Part shown: positions 8,881 to 18,298 of the stretch, one piece after another
Layout of the letters: every line of letters starts with the position of its first letter
Position numbering within the stretch: position 1 is the stretch's first letter
From: Ignavibacteria bacterium
GTDB taxonomy: Bacteria > Bacteroidota > Ignavibacteria > Tepidaquicellales > OLB5
Direction of reading: 5' to 3'
Length of the DNA: 64,000 bases
Assembly (NCBI GenBank): GCA_019912545.1
Contig: JAIOIK010000021.1
Coordinates: 45,495 to 109,494, forward strand
Notes under the pieces: model-generated
What the model was told of the DNA's origin: nothing
Seen by the model: only the letters and a program-made list of their open reading frames with translations
Databases searched by the model: none
Made by a program: the position numbers and the translations under genes

Positions 8881-10527
8881 ATGAAAAAAATAGTTTACAT
8901 CTTTGTAGCGTTTCACGTTTCGCTTTTTACATTTCACGTAATAGCCCAGCAGCCAACACAGGAGTGGGTAAGGAGATATTCTGGTCCAACTTCTGAACGG
9001 GCTAACGGGGTTTCGCTCAGAGTAGATAACTCAGGTAATGTATTTGTTCTTACAAATGTAAACCAGGGAACAAGCAATTCTGATTTTAGTATTCTTAAAT
9101 ATAGCCCGACCGGTGCATTACTATGGGAGCGCGTTTATGATAGCCCAGGCAGCATAAATGACAATGGGGTTGGTTTGGCTTTGGATAACGGTGGAAGTGT
9201 TTATGTTACCGCAACCAATGAATTGAATTCAAATTTTCACATAAATACTGTTAAATATAATACAGATGGTGTTTTCCAGTGGGATAGAGTATACAATGGC
9301 GGTGCAAGTGCTGACGAAACATACGGAATTATACTTGATAAAACAGACAATATTGTTGTTTATGGATATACATCCAACGGAGGAGTCGTTTCTGCCTTAA
9401 CCATCAAGTATAATGGTAACGGTGATAGCTTATGGGTCAGAAAATTCGCCCAGATTTCCAGCAACAACACTATTAATGACGGAGTAGTTGATGATTCAAA
9501 TAATGTTTACTTGGCAGGCAGGACTGGAGCTGATTATTTGATACTAAAATACAGTTCAAGCGGAAGTCAGCAATGGTATGTAACTTATAACAGCCCACAG
9601 AATTATTTTGATATTGGCTGGTGTATCGCCATTGATAACAATAGAAATGTTTATGTTGTTGGAACAACTGCCATACCTTTTAGATCTTCAAATAATACAT
9701 TAGTCAAATTGAATAGTAACGGACTGATACAATGGTCAAGAATTTATGTTGGAATATTTGGTGATAGTGGTGGATGTCAAATTCCACAGGGAATTGTATC
9801 AACACCCGATGGTGCCTCAATTTATTATACCACTTCTTGTAGTAATAATACCGGTGGCGGTGGATACGATATTGTTACTTCAAGATATGATTCACAAGGC
9901 GATACACAATGGGTAAAAAGATATGGGGGTGGTGTAAATGCCACAGCTAACATGCCGGAGTGTATTAGACTGGACAGCCAAGATAACATATATATTGCCG
10001 GACTGGCCGCTTACTCAGCAACAGGAGATGATTATGTAGTAATCAAATATTTGCCAAACGGTCTTCAGCATTGGGTTGCAGGTTACAACGGGCCCCTTGT
10101 AAATGGTTTTGATCATGCACAAGATTTATTTGTTGACACAAGTTTCAACTTGTATGTTACAGGTTCAAGCAGCCGCCAAAGTAACCCAATACTTTGGGAT
10201 GCTGCAACGATCAAATACAGTCAGCCATTAGATATTAATGTTTTTTCATCTGAAATTCCAACTGATTTTATGCTTTTCCAAAATTTTCCAAATCCATTTA
10301 ATAATTCCACTGTGATAAGATATACGATACCCGAAAAGTCATATGTAAAACTAGACATATATAATTTGCTTGGCGAAGAAGTAAGAAAAATTACAAATAG
10401 TTTGCAAAATGAAGGGAATTATATTTTTTATTTGGATTTTGATGATTTACCTTCAGGGATATATTTTTACAGACTTTTGGCAGATGGTAAACAAATAGGA
10501 ACAAAAAGAATGATATTGATAAAATAA
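8881..10527 (+). CDS. T9SS-exported SBBP-type beta-propeller protein
   Basis: A 548-residue secreted protein. Residues 1-22 are a signal peptide (MKKIVYIFVAFHVSLFTFHVIAQ). The body, about 25-450, is a series of SBBP-like repeats of about 50-60 residues with the pattern D-x-x-GNVYVTG...TIKY...G...W...Y-N-G. These probably fold as a beta-propeller. The last 90 residues are a T9SS type A sorting domain (FQNFPNPFNNSTVIRYTIPE, LPSGIYFYRLLADG, KRMILIK), which targets the protein through the PorSS machinery to the cell surface or outside. The gene at 24008 is a paralogue. No enzymatic motif is visible; a surface or adhesion role is an inference. Confidence 0.88.
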   Translation: MKKIVYIFVAFHVSLFTFHVIAQQPTQEWVRRYSGPTSERANGVSLRVDNSGNVFVLTNVNQGTSNSDFSILKYSPTGALLWERVYDSPGSINDNGVGLALDNGGSVYVTATNELNSNFHINTVKYNTDGVFQWDRVYNGGASADETYGIILDKTDNIVVYGYTSNGGVVSALTIKYNGNGDSLWVRKFAQISSNNTINDGVVDDSNNVYLAGRTGADYLILKYSSSGSQQWYVTYNSPQNYFDIGWCIAIDNNRNVYVVGTTAIPFRSSNNTLVKLNSNGLIQWSRIYVGIFGDSGGCQIPQGIVSTPDGASIYYTTSCSNNTGGGGYDIVTSRYDSQGDTQWVKRYGGGVNATANMPECIRLDSQDNIYIAGLAAYSATGDDYVVIKYLPNGLQHWVAGYNGPLVNGFDHAQDLFVDTSFNLYVTGSSSRQSNPILWDAATIKYSQPLDINVFSSEIPTDFMLFQNFPNPFNNSTVIRYTIPEKSYVKLDIYNLLGEEVRKITNSLQNEGNYIFYLDFDDLPSGIYFYRLLADGKQIGTKRMILIK

Positions 10528-10534
10528 TTAAAAA

Positions 10535-10615
10535 GGGCAGATAGAGGCTTTTCAAACGTCGGCAAACGTTAATTAAAAACACTAATTTAATAGTGTTAAT
10601 GCCTTTTTTCTGCCC
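10535..10615 (+). other. Three-way-junction-like structured leader
   Basis: Outer arms GGGCAGA (10535-10541) and TCTGCCC (10609-10615), plus AGGC/GCCT inside. They enclose two hairpins, AACGT/ACGTT near 10555-10570 and AACACTA/TAGTGTT near 10577-10597. A T-run follows. It could be a terminator of the upstream gene or a structured leader of the gene starting at 10671. Confidence 0.45.
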
Positions 10616-10670
10616 GTTTTTAAAAATAACAAATACTTTCCAGAAAAGTAATCCTAAAAAGGAGGATGAT

Positions 10671-13600
10671 ATGAAAAACATTTTGTTCAAAATTATTTTG
10701 CTTTATGCTTTCCTTTCATTAACTGATATAATTATAATTTTGGCACAGGATGAGCCCGATGAAATTCATGAAATGAGAAACAAGTGGTTTGAAAGAGACA
10801 GAACATACCCCTACGATACATTACAGCAATATGCATTAATTAATGGTTTATCTCAAAGAAACCAACTCACACAGTCACAGGGCTACTCAATAGGTGCCAG
10901 TATTTGGACTAATATTGGACCTGTTTCTTATGAGCAAAACTCTAAGAGGTATTCCGGGAGAGTATCCGTAATAAAATATAATCCGCTCAATCCAAGTACT
11001 GTGTTTATTGGCGGCGCGTGCGGTGGTGTCTGGAAGACTTTCAATAGCCAGTCCACACCATCCAGCGTAGTGTTCAATCCGTTGACTGACGAGTTGCTCT
11101 CACTTTCTTCAGGAGATATTGTCATTGACCCAAACGATACCAATACAATTTATTATGGTACAGGGCAGGGGATGTATTTTTTTGCATATACTTATTACGG
11201 AAGAGGAGTATATAAATCAACCGACGGGGGTGCAAACTGGTCGGGCCCTTTTACTTCAGGTCTGCCAATGTTAACTACCATATTTCGTATGGCAGTAAAC
11301 CCTGCAAACAGCAGTGAAATTTATATGGCTGAAAAACGAGGATTATTTAAAAGCACGGATGAAGGAGAAAGCTGGACAAGAATCATACCTGAGCCAGGCA
11401 AGCCGTCCCGCCAATGTAATGATGTAGTGATTTCTGATAACGGTACAAAAATATATGCCGTGGGTCCAAGTGAGCAATGGACGTGGGGATCAATTGGAGA
11501 TGAATACCGCGGTATGGAATACTGGGTATCAACAAACAGTGGAACTTCATTTACGAAAGTTTCCGGTACCGGATTTCATCCGTCTAGCAGGACTCATATT
11601 GTTGTTGCGCCAAATGATAACGGAAAAGTTTACGCAGTTACAGCAAATCGTAGTAACGGTGACATTTATGCTTACAGATCTACAGATGCCGGTTTGAGCT
11701 TTATTGATAGTACTGATTTGGGCGATAATAGCGGAATGCTGGCAACGTTTTTATTTATACAAGTTAGTCCGGCAAATTCAAGCAATATTATAATTGGGTG
11801 GGGAAACGGTACTACCTGGGACCCTTGTCTTTATAAATCCACAAACGCCGGTGCTACTTACACTTCAGTTGATGTGCCATACGCTGATATGGGGTGTGCT
11901 GCCTTTCACCCTACTGACGCAAATCAGCTTATTCTGGGATGTGATGGTGGTCTCTTTATCTCCACTGACTTTGGAGTGAGCTGGCCAAGTCTAAATAATT
12001 CATTGGGTCTTTCTTTGATATACAGAATTACATCTAATCCAAATGATGCCGAAAATGTTTTTGTCGGGGTTCAGGACAATGGTTTTCTGCAGAAAGACAG
12101 GAATTCAACTTTATGGTATTCCAGGCAAAGCGGATGGGATGGCACCAATGTTATCTGGTCGGAAATTAGTAATGACATACTAATCGGAAGCACGGGGACT
12201 TCACCAAATCCATGGGGTTCGAATATCTGGCCATCGGGCAACAAAGGCCAGAACTTTAGTAATGTATTTGTTGAAGGTATTTGGGATGGAGGTAATGACT
12301 GGATTGCGATTATTGAGCCTGATCCGGATATTCCAAATTATTATTATACTGCCAGAAGGTCTACAAATTATGGTAACATAATGACCAGCAAGTCAACAAA
12401 TAATGGTTCATACTGGTCAACAAATTCAGGTATTAACCCTATTTCAATACCTGATAGCGGCGCCCCATACACATATACTATTTGTGAGAAGAATCATGAT
12501 ATTTTTTATTTATCGACAAAAAATGGGTATTTTGGAAGCAATTTATATAGAACAACTAATGGTGGATCTAATTGGTTTAACATGAATATTTATAGTAGTG
12601 GCGTAGCACAAAGAGAAGTTACAAATATAACAACAGATCCTGGAAATGAAAACGAAGTGTATTTAACTGTTTCAGGCTTTGGAAGCGGACATGTTTTTAA
12701 ATCGACAAATAAAGGCGCAAACTGGTTAGACATTAGCGGTTCACCGCCCCCCGGCGGCAGCGGGTTGCCTGATCTGCCAGTTAATGACTTTATCATAAGA
12801 TATACCTCATGTACAAATAAGGAAGTAATAGTAGCAACTGATGCCGGTGTATACAAATCAATTCTTGGCTCCGGTACATGGCAAGAAGTTGCTGATAATT
12901 TGCCCAATAGCATTGCAATGGATTTGGATTTAAATTTGATTTCAGGCAAGCTCAGAACAGCTACTTTCGGAAGAGGCGCATGGGAAATTGGATTGAGCGG
13001 TGCAGTTTTCGTTAAGGATACTTTGGTATTGAGAGATGACCAGTCACTTACCAGTGGTCTTCTAGTCAATGAAGATATAGTGGTTTGTTCAGGCGCTGTT
13101 CTAAAATTACCACTGGCTAGCACTATCAAGATGAAGAGTGATGCTAAAATTACCATAATGTCCGGCGGTACGATAGATGCTTCATCCGGTAATGCAATAA
13201 CTTTCACTTCGCAATCAGGCACATGGGGCGGCATTGAATTCCAGGGCACGGGCGCAGGGACGCTTAAAAACTGCACGTTCCAGAATACTACAACACCGAT
13301 AGTTATTGAAAGCGACGGGGGTCAAAGCACTGAGCATCCCGAATTGACTATTGATAATTGCACATTCACTAATGCTTCTGTGCAGATCACAAATCGCCCT
13401 GAGGTAACAATACAAAATTGCAGTTTTACTTACACCTCGGGTGATGCGCCGACAGTGCTTGGCGTGCTTTCAACCGGCTCGGATAATGTTGATATTTACA
13501 ATAATACTGTTACTTCAAACTCCTCTATAACAAGCACGGGCATCAGTGTTGTTTATGGCAATAATGTAAGCGTAAGGGATAATGCAATTGAGAATATGGG

Positions 13601-15104
13601 TCTTGGCATTTCGCTTTCTAACTCAGATGCTTTTGTTGAAAATAACACAATTACTGCAACCGGTGATCCGGGTGATAATATAGGCATCGGCGCTGATAAT
13701 TCTTATTCATGCATAATAAACAAAAATACAGTTACAGATTACTTTTACGGCATTAAGCTGTATTCAAGTTCACCCACAATGCTTGAAAACACTGTTGAAA
13801 CTGGTATTACAGACGCTCACTGCCTGTACTTTGAAGAAGCATCCTCGCCGCGGCTGAGGCCAGATTTTGGAGGAGAAGAAATAATCTGGGATGCAGGGCA
13901 GAATGTAATAAGAAACACTGCTTATGACGCCTTGTATGCTTATCAGGAAAGTATTCCCGATATGGATTACGGCTGTAACACTTTTGCAGCTGACAGGTTA
14001 TATTTTGATGCAGATTTTTCTTGGCCAACAACTATACCGCCTACTTATTATTACATAAGGGGAAATACATGGGAAGAACCGTTCAGTACAAGTAAGTTTC
14101 ATATCAGCGCTGAGTTTATTTATACACCGACCGGCTGTGACCAGCAAAGAGGCGGAGGCGGTTATCCTGAATTACCAATGCTAAAGGAAGATCCTGGCAG
14201 TACTGAACCACCTCAGCCGTTAATAGTAAACCACGGCAATGGTATCTATGATACATTGAATACTTCAACAACTTCTCAAACTTTGCCTTCGGACCAATCT
14301 TTATTCATGCAGGGCATGAAACAGGAACTCATGGGTAATTTCAGCAGCGCTATAGAAATATACAAAAATGTCATTTCAGAGTACAGGGATAGCTTAAGCG
14401 CAATTAGCTCAATGAAACGGCTTGTAAAATGCAATGACAGAATGGGTTCAGATTCAACTGCATATTCACAGCTAAGATCATATTTTCTGAACCTTGCATC
14501 AAATAATCAAAACGATACCGCATTTGTATATATAGCCCGTGAGCTTTCAACAAAGTGCCTTGTAAGGCAGAGCAAGTATGCAGATGCAACTACAGAATAT
14601 GAGAACTCAATAAGCGGCTATACGGATTCACTTCATATACTAAACGCAGAACTGAACATAATCGAAACGTATATGATCATGAATACACAGCACGGCGATG
14701 CAATGGGCTTTACAGGCAAACTTGCGAATCTAAAGCCAATGAACCCAATGGACGGGTATAAGAAACTTAAAGAAAAATTGTACAGACTAAAAGACGTTCA
14801 TACTTCTAATACTGTGCCTGAAAAGTTCAGTTTATCACAGAATTATCCGAATCCGTTCAATCCGGTAACAAAGATCAATTTCACTCTGCCAAATGACTCT
14901 AAGGTATCTATAAAGATCTATGATATACTTGGAAGAACAGTAAGAGTACTGATAGATGAGTTCAGGAAAAAAGGGACACACATTGTTACGTTTGACGGGA
15001 CAGGATTGGCATCTGGTGTATATTTCTACTCAATAGAAGCCCGTCAAGCCGGATCTACGGCAGTAACATTTAAGGATACGAAGAAGATGGTTTTAGTTAA
15101 GTAA
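10671..15104 (+). CDS. Giant T9SS-exported protein: BNR propeller, beta-helix, TPR
   Basis: A 1477-residue protein. The start is placed at ATG 10671 because GGAGG at 10661-10665 precedes it and the translation opens with a signal peptide (MKNILFKIILLYAFLSLTDIIIILA). A longer frame from 10593 would add 26 non-signal residues. Domains in order: VPS10/BNR-type propeller blades (about 60-770; repeated KSTDGGANW, KSTDEGESW, STNAGATY), a right-handed parallel beta-helix (about 820-1070; NNTVTSNSSITSTGISVVYGN-like turns), a helical TPR-like segment (about 1220-1370), and a T9SS type A sorting domain (SLSQNYPNPFNPVTKINF...SGVYFYSIEA...KKMVLVK). It is probably surface-exposed. Function is unknown; glycan or protein binding is inferred from the folds. 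Confidence 0.88.
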   Translation: MKNILFKIILLYAFLSLTDIIIILAQDEPDEIHEMRNKWFERDRTYPYDTLQQYALINGLSQRNQLTQSQGYSIGASIWTNIGPVSYEQNSKRYSGRVSVIKYNPLNPSTVFIGGACGGVWKTFNSQSTPSSVVFNPLTDELLSLSSGDIVIDPNDTNTIYYGTGQGMYFFAYTYYGRGVYKSTDGGANWSGPFTSGLPMLTTIFRMAVNPANSSEIYMAEKRGLFKSTDEGESWTRIIPEPGKPSRQCNDVVISDNGTKIYAVGPSEQWTWGSIGDEYRGMEYWVSTNSGTSFTKVSGTGFHPSSRTHIVVAPNDNGKVYAVTANRSNGDIYAYRSTDAGLSFIDSTDLGDNSGMLATFLFIQVSPANSSNIIIGWGNGTTWDPCLYKSTNAGATYTSVDVPYADMGCAAFHPTDANQLILGCDGGLFISTDFGVSWPSLNNSLGLSLIYRITSNPNDAENVFVGVQDNGFLQKDRNSTLWYSRQSGWDGTNVIWSEISNDILIGSTGTSPNPWGSNIWPSGNKGQNFSNVFVEGIWDGGNDWIAIIEPDPDIPNYYYTARRSTNYGNIMTSKSTNNGSYWSTNSGINPISIPDSGAPYTYTICEKNHDIFYLSTKNGYFGSNLYRTTNGGSNWFNMNIYSSGVAQREVTNITTDPGNENEVYLTVSGFGSGHVFKSTNKGANWLDISGSPPPGGSGLPDLPVNDFIIRYTSCTNKEVIVATDAGVYKSILGSGTWQEVADNLPNSIAMDLDLNLISGKLRTATFGRGAWEIGLSGAVFVKDTLVLRDDQSLTSGLLVNEDIVVCSGAVLKLPLASTIKMKSDAKITIMSGGTIDASSGNAITFTSQSGTWGGIEFQGTGAGTLKNCTFQNTTTPIVIESDGGQSTEHPELTIDNCTFTNASVQITNRPEVTIQNCSFTYTSGDAPTVLGVLSTGSDNVDIYNNTVTSNSSITSTGISVVYGNNVSVRDNAIENMGLGISLSNSDAFVENNTITATGDPGDNIGIGADNSYSCIINKNTVTDYFYGIKLYSSSPTMLENTVETGITDAHCLYFEEASSPRLRPDFGGEEIIWDAGQNVIRNTAYDALYAYQESIPDMDYGCNTFAADRLYFDADFSWPTTIPPTYYYIRGNTWEEPFSTSKFHISAEFIYTPTGCDQQRGGGGYPELPMLKEDPGSTEPPQPLIVNHGNGIYDTLNTSTTSQTLPSDQSLFMQGMKQELMGNFSSAIEIYKNVISEYRDSLSAISSMKRLVKCNDRMGSDSTAYSQLRSYFLNLASNNQNDTAFVYIARELSTKCLVRQSKYADATTEYENSISGYTDSLHILNAELNIIETYMIMNTQHGDAMGFTGKLANLKPMNPMDGYKKLKEKLYRLKDVHTSNTVPEKFSLSQNYPNPFNPVTKINFTLPNDSKVSIKIYDILGRTVRVLIDEFRKKGTHIVTFDGTGLASGVYFYSIEARQAGSTAVTFKDTKKMVLVK

Positions 15105-15123
15105 AAAGGACATTCTGATAGTA

Positions 15124-15189
15124 GTCAAAGGCCCCGCAGAACGGGATTTCGTTAGCCCGTAATACATGCTAACTCAACATGCCTTTGAC
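15124..15189 (+). other. Structured 3' element with 9-bp outer stem
   Basis: GTCAAAGGC (15124-15132) and GCCTTTGAC (15181-15189) form a perfect 9-bp stem. Inside is ACGGG/CCCGT (15139-15158) and a weaker CATG/CATG pair, so the whole could form a three-way junction. It lies between the T9SS gene and its terminator. Confidence 0.45.
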
Positions 15190-15211
15190 CTACGAATGAT
15201 TTTAAATTTGG

Positions 15212-15235
15212 GCCCCGGGTAAACCGGGGCTTTTT
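15212..15235 (+). terminator. Rho-independent terminator
   Basis: GCCCCGG/CCGGGGC perfect 7-bp stem with a 5-nt loop followed by TTTTT. It closes the transcript of the 1477-residue T9SS protein. Confidence 0.8.
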
Positions 15236-15302
15236 GTCAGATTCTACATATCTATCAATGACAATGACATTGATTTACCTTAAATAAATTAATATTTTTA
15301 TG

Positions 15303-15336
15303 AACCACGATCAGATATTAAAGATCGTGGTTTTTT
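15303..15336 (+). terminator. Second terminator-like hairpin
   Basis: AACCACGATC/GATCGTGGTT, a perfect 10-bp stem, followed by six T. It lies 43 nt before the next ATG (15379), so it either backs up the previous terminator or attenuates the lipoprotein gene. Confidence 0.7.
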
Positions 15337-15378
15337 ATGAACTGAACCGTTACTCATGGTTCCTTAGCTTGTAAAAAC

Positions 15379-15915
15379 ATGAAAACTATATCAAAACAAA
15401 TTGCTTTCGTAATATTACTGAGCGTCTGTCTTTTTTCCTGCGGTAATGACGATAAGAAAACTGAATATGTTGAAGACGGCAAAGATGTTAAGACTGAACA
15501 GAAAAAACCCGACGAAGTTAAACAGGAATCCGGCAGCACTTCAGCAAATGATTCAGCTAAACAGAATAATTCTACGGGAAGCAAGGATTACAGCAAAAGT
15601 AAAGATTCATTCCAGAACGAAAAACCGGTTGCAGAAGTATCTCCGCTGGATGCAGCTAATTACAACGGCAGAACGGTTGTTGTGAAAGGATTTGTGGCCG
15701 ATATATACCAATCAGAAAAAGTTGCTTACCTGAATTTTGTCGAGAAGTATCCCGATAATCCCTTTACCGCTGTAATTTTCGCAAGTAAATTCGATGACTT
15801 TCCGGATATCGGGAAATTCAAAGGCAAAAATGTGGAGGTTACAGGCAGAGTCTCAAACTACAAAGGTAAGCCGCAGATAATACTCAACAGCCCGAAGCAG
15901 ATAGTAGTGAAGTAA
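15379..15915 (+). CDS. Lipoprotein with C-terminal OB-fold-like domain
   Basis: A 178-residue predicted lipoprotein. The lipobox is LFSC, with Cys21 as the lipidation site. Residues about 22-85 are a low-complexity linker of Lys, Glu, Asp, Gln and Ser. Residues about 90-178 (ANYNGRTVVVKGFVADIYQSEKVAYLNF...FKGKNVEVTGRVSNYKGKPQIILNSPKQI) have the strand pattern of a nucleic-acid-binding OB-fold as seen in secreted nucleases and YhcR-like proteins. No nuclease motif is present. The domain probably binds a ligand outside the inner membrane; nucleic acid is one possibility, not shown. Confidence 0.78.
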   Translation: MKTISKQIAFVILLSVCLFSCGNDDKKTEYVEDGKDVKTEQKKPDEVKQESGSTSANDSAKQNNSTGSKDYSKSKDSFQNEKPVAEVSPLDAANYNGRTVVVKGFVADIYQSEKVAYLNFVEKYPDNPFTAVIFASKFDDFPDIGKFKGKNVEVTGRVSNYKGKPQIILNSPKQIVVK

Positions 15916-16022
15916 GGTTGTTAAACCCTTTTTTGGAGTGCATCAACTGTGTTGATGCAAAAGATTCTTGCAGTGTCAGGTCCTCAGACCTGACGCAACA
16001 AATTAATCATAATTACTAACTC

Positions 16023-16535
16023 TTGAGAGCAATTAAAGCATTTTGTATAATCCTTGTACTATTTGCTTCCTGCAAGGATGATTATAACAGATCAATATTT
16101 GAAGGTGAATGGTATGATGTCAGCCCACAGACATTGTTAGGGGGCATAAGATACTCGTTCAATTTTAAGAGCAGATCGTTTGATATAAGGAAATCTACCA
16201 GTTCGGATGTTTGGATCTCTCAATGTAATAAACATTTTAATCAAAATGATTATTTCTCCGGATCTTTCCATTTTAGTGACGATAGCTTATTTTTGAAAGG
16301 ATCCTTTGTTAAGAGTACTTATTCTGATACTTCTAAATTAGAGCAGCTTGTGCCGGACTGTAACAATACTTACGGGAAAGAGTATAGATATGTCTATCAC
16401 TTTAAGTTTGAGGGTGATACATTAAAGTTGTTTTCAAGGGAGGGTTATGACTTTGGTATTAATAATTTTGTAAGCAAGGATACTGTTACACAAATAATAA
16501 GAAACAAAATGACAATTTTTCTAAAGAGGGAATAG
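16023..16535 (+). CDS. Small lipoprotein, function unknown
   Basis: 170 residues starting at a TTG codon. No ATG is available before the signal peptide MRAIKAFCIILVLFASC, which ends in a good lipobox (FASC, Cys17). The mature part has alternating polar/hydrophobic strands and ends in MTIFLKRE, as in small lipocalin-like or DUF-type lipoproteins of this phylum. Family not recognised. Upstream 15916-16022 contains only a short palindrome-rich spacer. Confidence 0.65.
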   Translation: MRAIKAFCIILVLFASCKDDYNRSIFEGEWYDVSPQTLLGGIRYSFNFKSRSFDIRKSTSSDVWISQCNKHFNQNDYFSGSFHFSDDSLFLKGSFVKSTYSDTSKLEQLVPDCNNTYGKEYRYVYHFKFEGDTLKLFSREGYDFGINNFVSKDTVTQIIRNKMTIFLKRE

Positions 16536-16613
16536 ATATTGTTTTGGCTGATTTTTTGTTCAAACAGAGTTTCAAGCCGGATGGCTGGAACACTGATTTG
16601 TGTAACCCACCCC

Positions 16614-16727
16614 GCGGCTAAAGCCGCACCCCTCCCAAGAGGGGAATTATGATTTGGTTCAAGTAGGGTCTACTGCTTTTGGGGACTCTCCGATAGTATT
16701 CACAGACAGGTCCCGCTAAATACGGGA
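16614..16727. repeat. Cluster of short palindromes
   Basis: Three hairpins in a row: GCGGCT/AGCCGC at 16614-16627, CCCCTC/GAGGGG at 16629-16644, and TCCCG/CGGGA at 16711-16727. They fill the space between a plus-strand lipoprotein gene and a convergent minus-strand gene. Similar palindromes occur at several other intergenic sites in the window. Confidence 0.5.
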
Positions 16728-16758
16728 TGTTCCAAATGTCCTGTGCCACCATACCATA

Positions 16759-18234
16759 TTAAACCTTAAGCTCTTTCAGTTTTTCTGCCGCATTTACGAT
16801 CTTCCCTGCCTTTAAAGCTCCTAAAACATCATCTATATACTTCTTCTGGCGCATGCCAACAAGCGTGCAGCTTACATCATCAAGTGAATTGATCAGCAGT
16901 ATTGATTTTTGCGAGAGTGATAGCTCCTTAAACGCGTCGGCTTCACTTTGCTCAACCATAGTGTTCAGTTTTACATGCAGGTCTTTTGATCTGACATTCG
17001 CCATTAAGCCATAGATGCTATCCACAATTGACATCAGCTTATTGGTCTGCTTCGCTATTTTATCCAACCTGTTTTTCATCTCATCGGTCAGATTTGGTGA
17101 AGAAACCAGCGTAGTAAACGCAAAGTTTACTCTGGGTATCAGGAATTGCTTCTTTATATCATTAAAGCTTTCCACCGAGCCGAAATTCTTCCAGTTCTCC
17201 TTAAGCATTTGCCCGGCTTTCAGGAAGAAATTGACTGCCTTTTTATTCTCTTCAGTGAGATTCAGAATTTCCAAATAATCGCGTGTGAAATCCTCTTCCA
17301 TAGAATCCAATAGATTGATCTCTGCAATGATCTGCGCCTCTTCCATCTTTGTGTACTCTTCTGTTACAGGGAAATCAGCAAGTCTTGTGAGGCCTTCTTC
17401 GCCAAGCGCATTTAACGGACGGTTAATAAGTACTCCAAGCCCGTTTTTTGCCGCATAATGCAGAACACTCTGAGTGTCACCAAGATTATTCTTATTCACA
17501 ACTCCGCCCCGCTCGAATAAATTAAGCGGGAACTGGATCACCTTAAAATTATTGTTCACTGCATTCCCGCCGGAAATCTCTTCGGCGGCCTTGATGCAGT
17601 TTGCAAGTGAAGTGAACACTGGGTCATCACCCGGCTTTACAAATGAGTTGGATGAAATTCCATAGCAGCCGATCCTTCCGGAAATTACTTCGGTTTCAAG
17701 ATATTCAAATGCTTTTTTGATGCGCCTGTAATACTCATGCCTCAGCTCATCAAGCTCAAGAGATTTTGCTGCGGGGGAGTCGAGGAAATATTCAGGGTTG
17801 TGGAGCAGGTAAACATCGATCGTTTCAAGCTTCATTCTATCAAGTGAAAATGTTATCTGGTCCTTCAGGAAATCAGGGTGAATGCAGTGCCAAAGACTCT
17901 CGGTGTATTCAATAACTTCTTTATAGCCAAGGCTATCTTCCTTCATCTTTTTTGCCGCATCAAGATTTTTTCCCTGCAGGTATCCGCCCTTCGAAACTAT
18001 CACGATCTCTTCGCGTTTAAGCTCGCCGCGGTTTATCATATCACCCAGCACATTGCCGATCAGTATCTCACTGCCGCCATCTGAGTAATTTGAGGATGTA
18101 TCAATTAGATTTATCCCGGCCTGGATTGCAAACTCCATAGCCTCAAAATGTTCGCGTACCCTGTAATCTACCCTGTATGCTCCAAACCCGCATGCAGAAA
18201 TATTCAGCCCGGTATTGCCGAGTGATTTATGCAT
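16759..18234 (-). CDS. Aldo/keto reductase with long C-terminal extension
   Basis: NADPH-dependent oxidoreductase of the AKR fold. The family N-terminus LGNTGLNISACGFGAYRV supports a start at ATG 18234 (491 residues). A TTG at 18297 would give 512. Catalytic residues visible are Asp and Tyr in INLIDTSSNYSDGG, Lys in IVIVSKGG and His in YLLHNPEYF. The barrel ends near residue 310. A helical extension of about 180 residues follows, containing SMEEDFTRDYLEILNLTEENKK and a final CTLVGMRQKKYIDDVLGAL motif, which is the usual AKR cofactor-loop region displaced to the C-terminus by an insertion. Substrate is unknown. The gene follows a toxin-antitoxin pair by about 65 nt. Confidence 0.85.
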   Translation of the reverse strand: MHKSLGNTGLNISACGFGAYRVDYRVREHFEAMEFAIQAGINLIDTSSNYSDGGSEILIGNVLGDMINRGELKREEIVIVSKGGYLQGKNLDAAKKMKEDSLGYKEVIEYTESLWHCIHPDFLKDQITFSLDRMKLETIDVYLLHNPEYFLDSPAAKSLELDELRHEYYRRIKKAFEYLETEVISGRIGCYGISSNSFVKPGDDPVFTSLANCIKAAEEISGGNAVNNNFKVIQFPLNLFERGGVVNKNNLGDTQSVLHYAAKNGLGVLINRPLNALGEEGLTRLADFPVTEEYTKMEEAQIIAEINLLDSMEEDFTRDYLEILNLTEENKKAVNFFLKAGQMLKENWKNFGSVESFNDIKKQFLIPRVNFAFTTLVSSPNLTDEMKNRLDKIAKQTNKLMSIVDSIYGLMANVRSKDLHVKLNTMVEQSEADAFKELSLSQKSILLINSLDDVSCTLVGMRQKKYIDDVLGALKAGKIVNAAEKLKELKV

Positions 18235-18298
18235 CAGAAGTGGGAATTTGCCGCAAAATGAACTCGTGTTTTCTGATAATGCCCGTGATTTGATCAAA

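Noticed and set aside
8687..8884. 65-codon open frame upstream of the T9SS gene at 8881
   Set aside because: It crosses a GC-rich palindromic block, has no domain or signal features, and overlaps the start of a good gene. It is more likely leader sequence.
10593..10670. Upstream ATG for the giant T9SS protein
   Set aside because: It lies in the structured leader and would place 26 residues before the signal peptide; GGAGG precedes the ATG at 10671 instead.
12590..13276. 228-codon open frame on the minus strand inside the 1477-residue T9SS gene
   Set aside because: It is a shadow of the strongly supported plus-strand gene; the translation has no recognisable fold or start signal.
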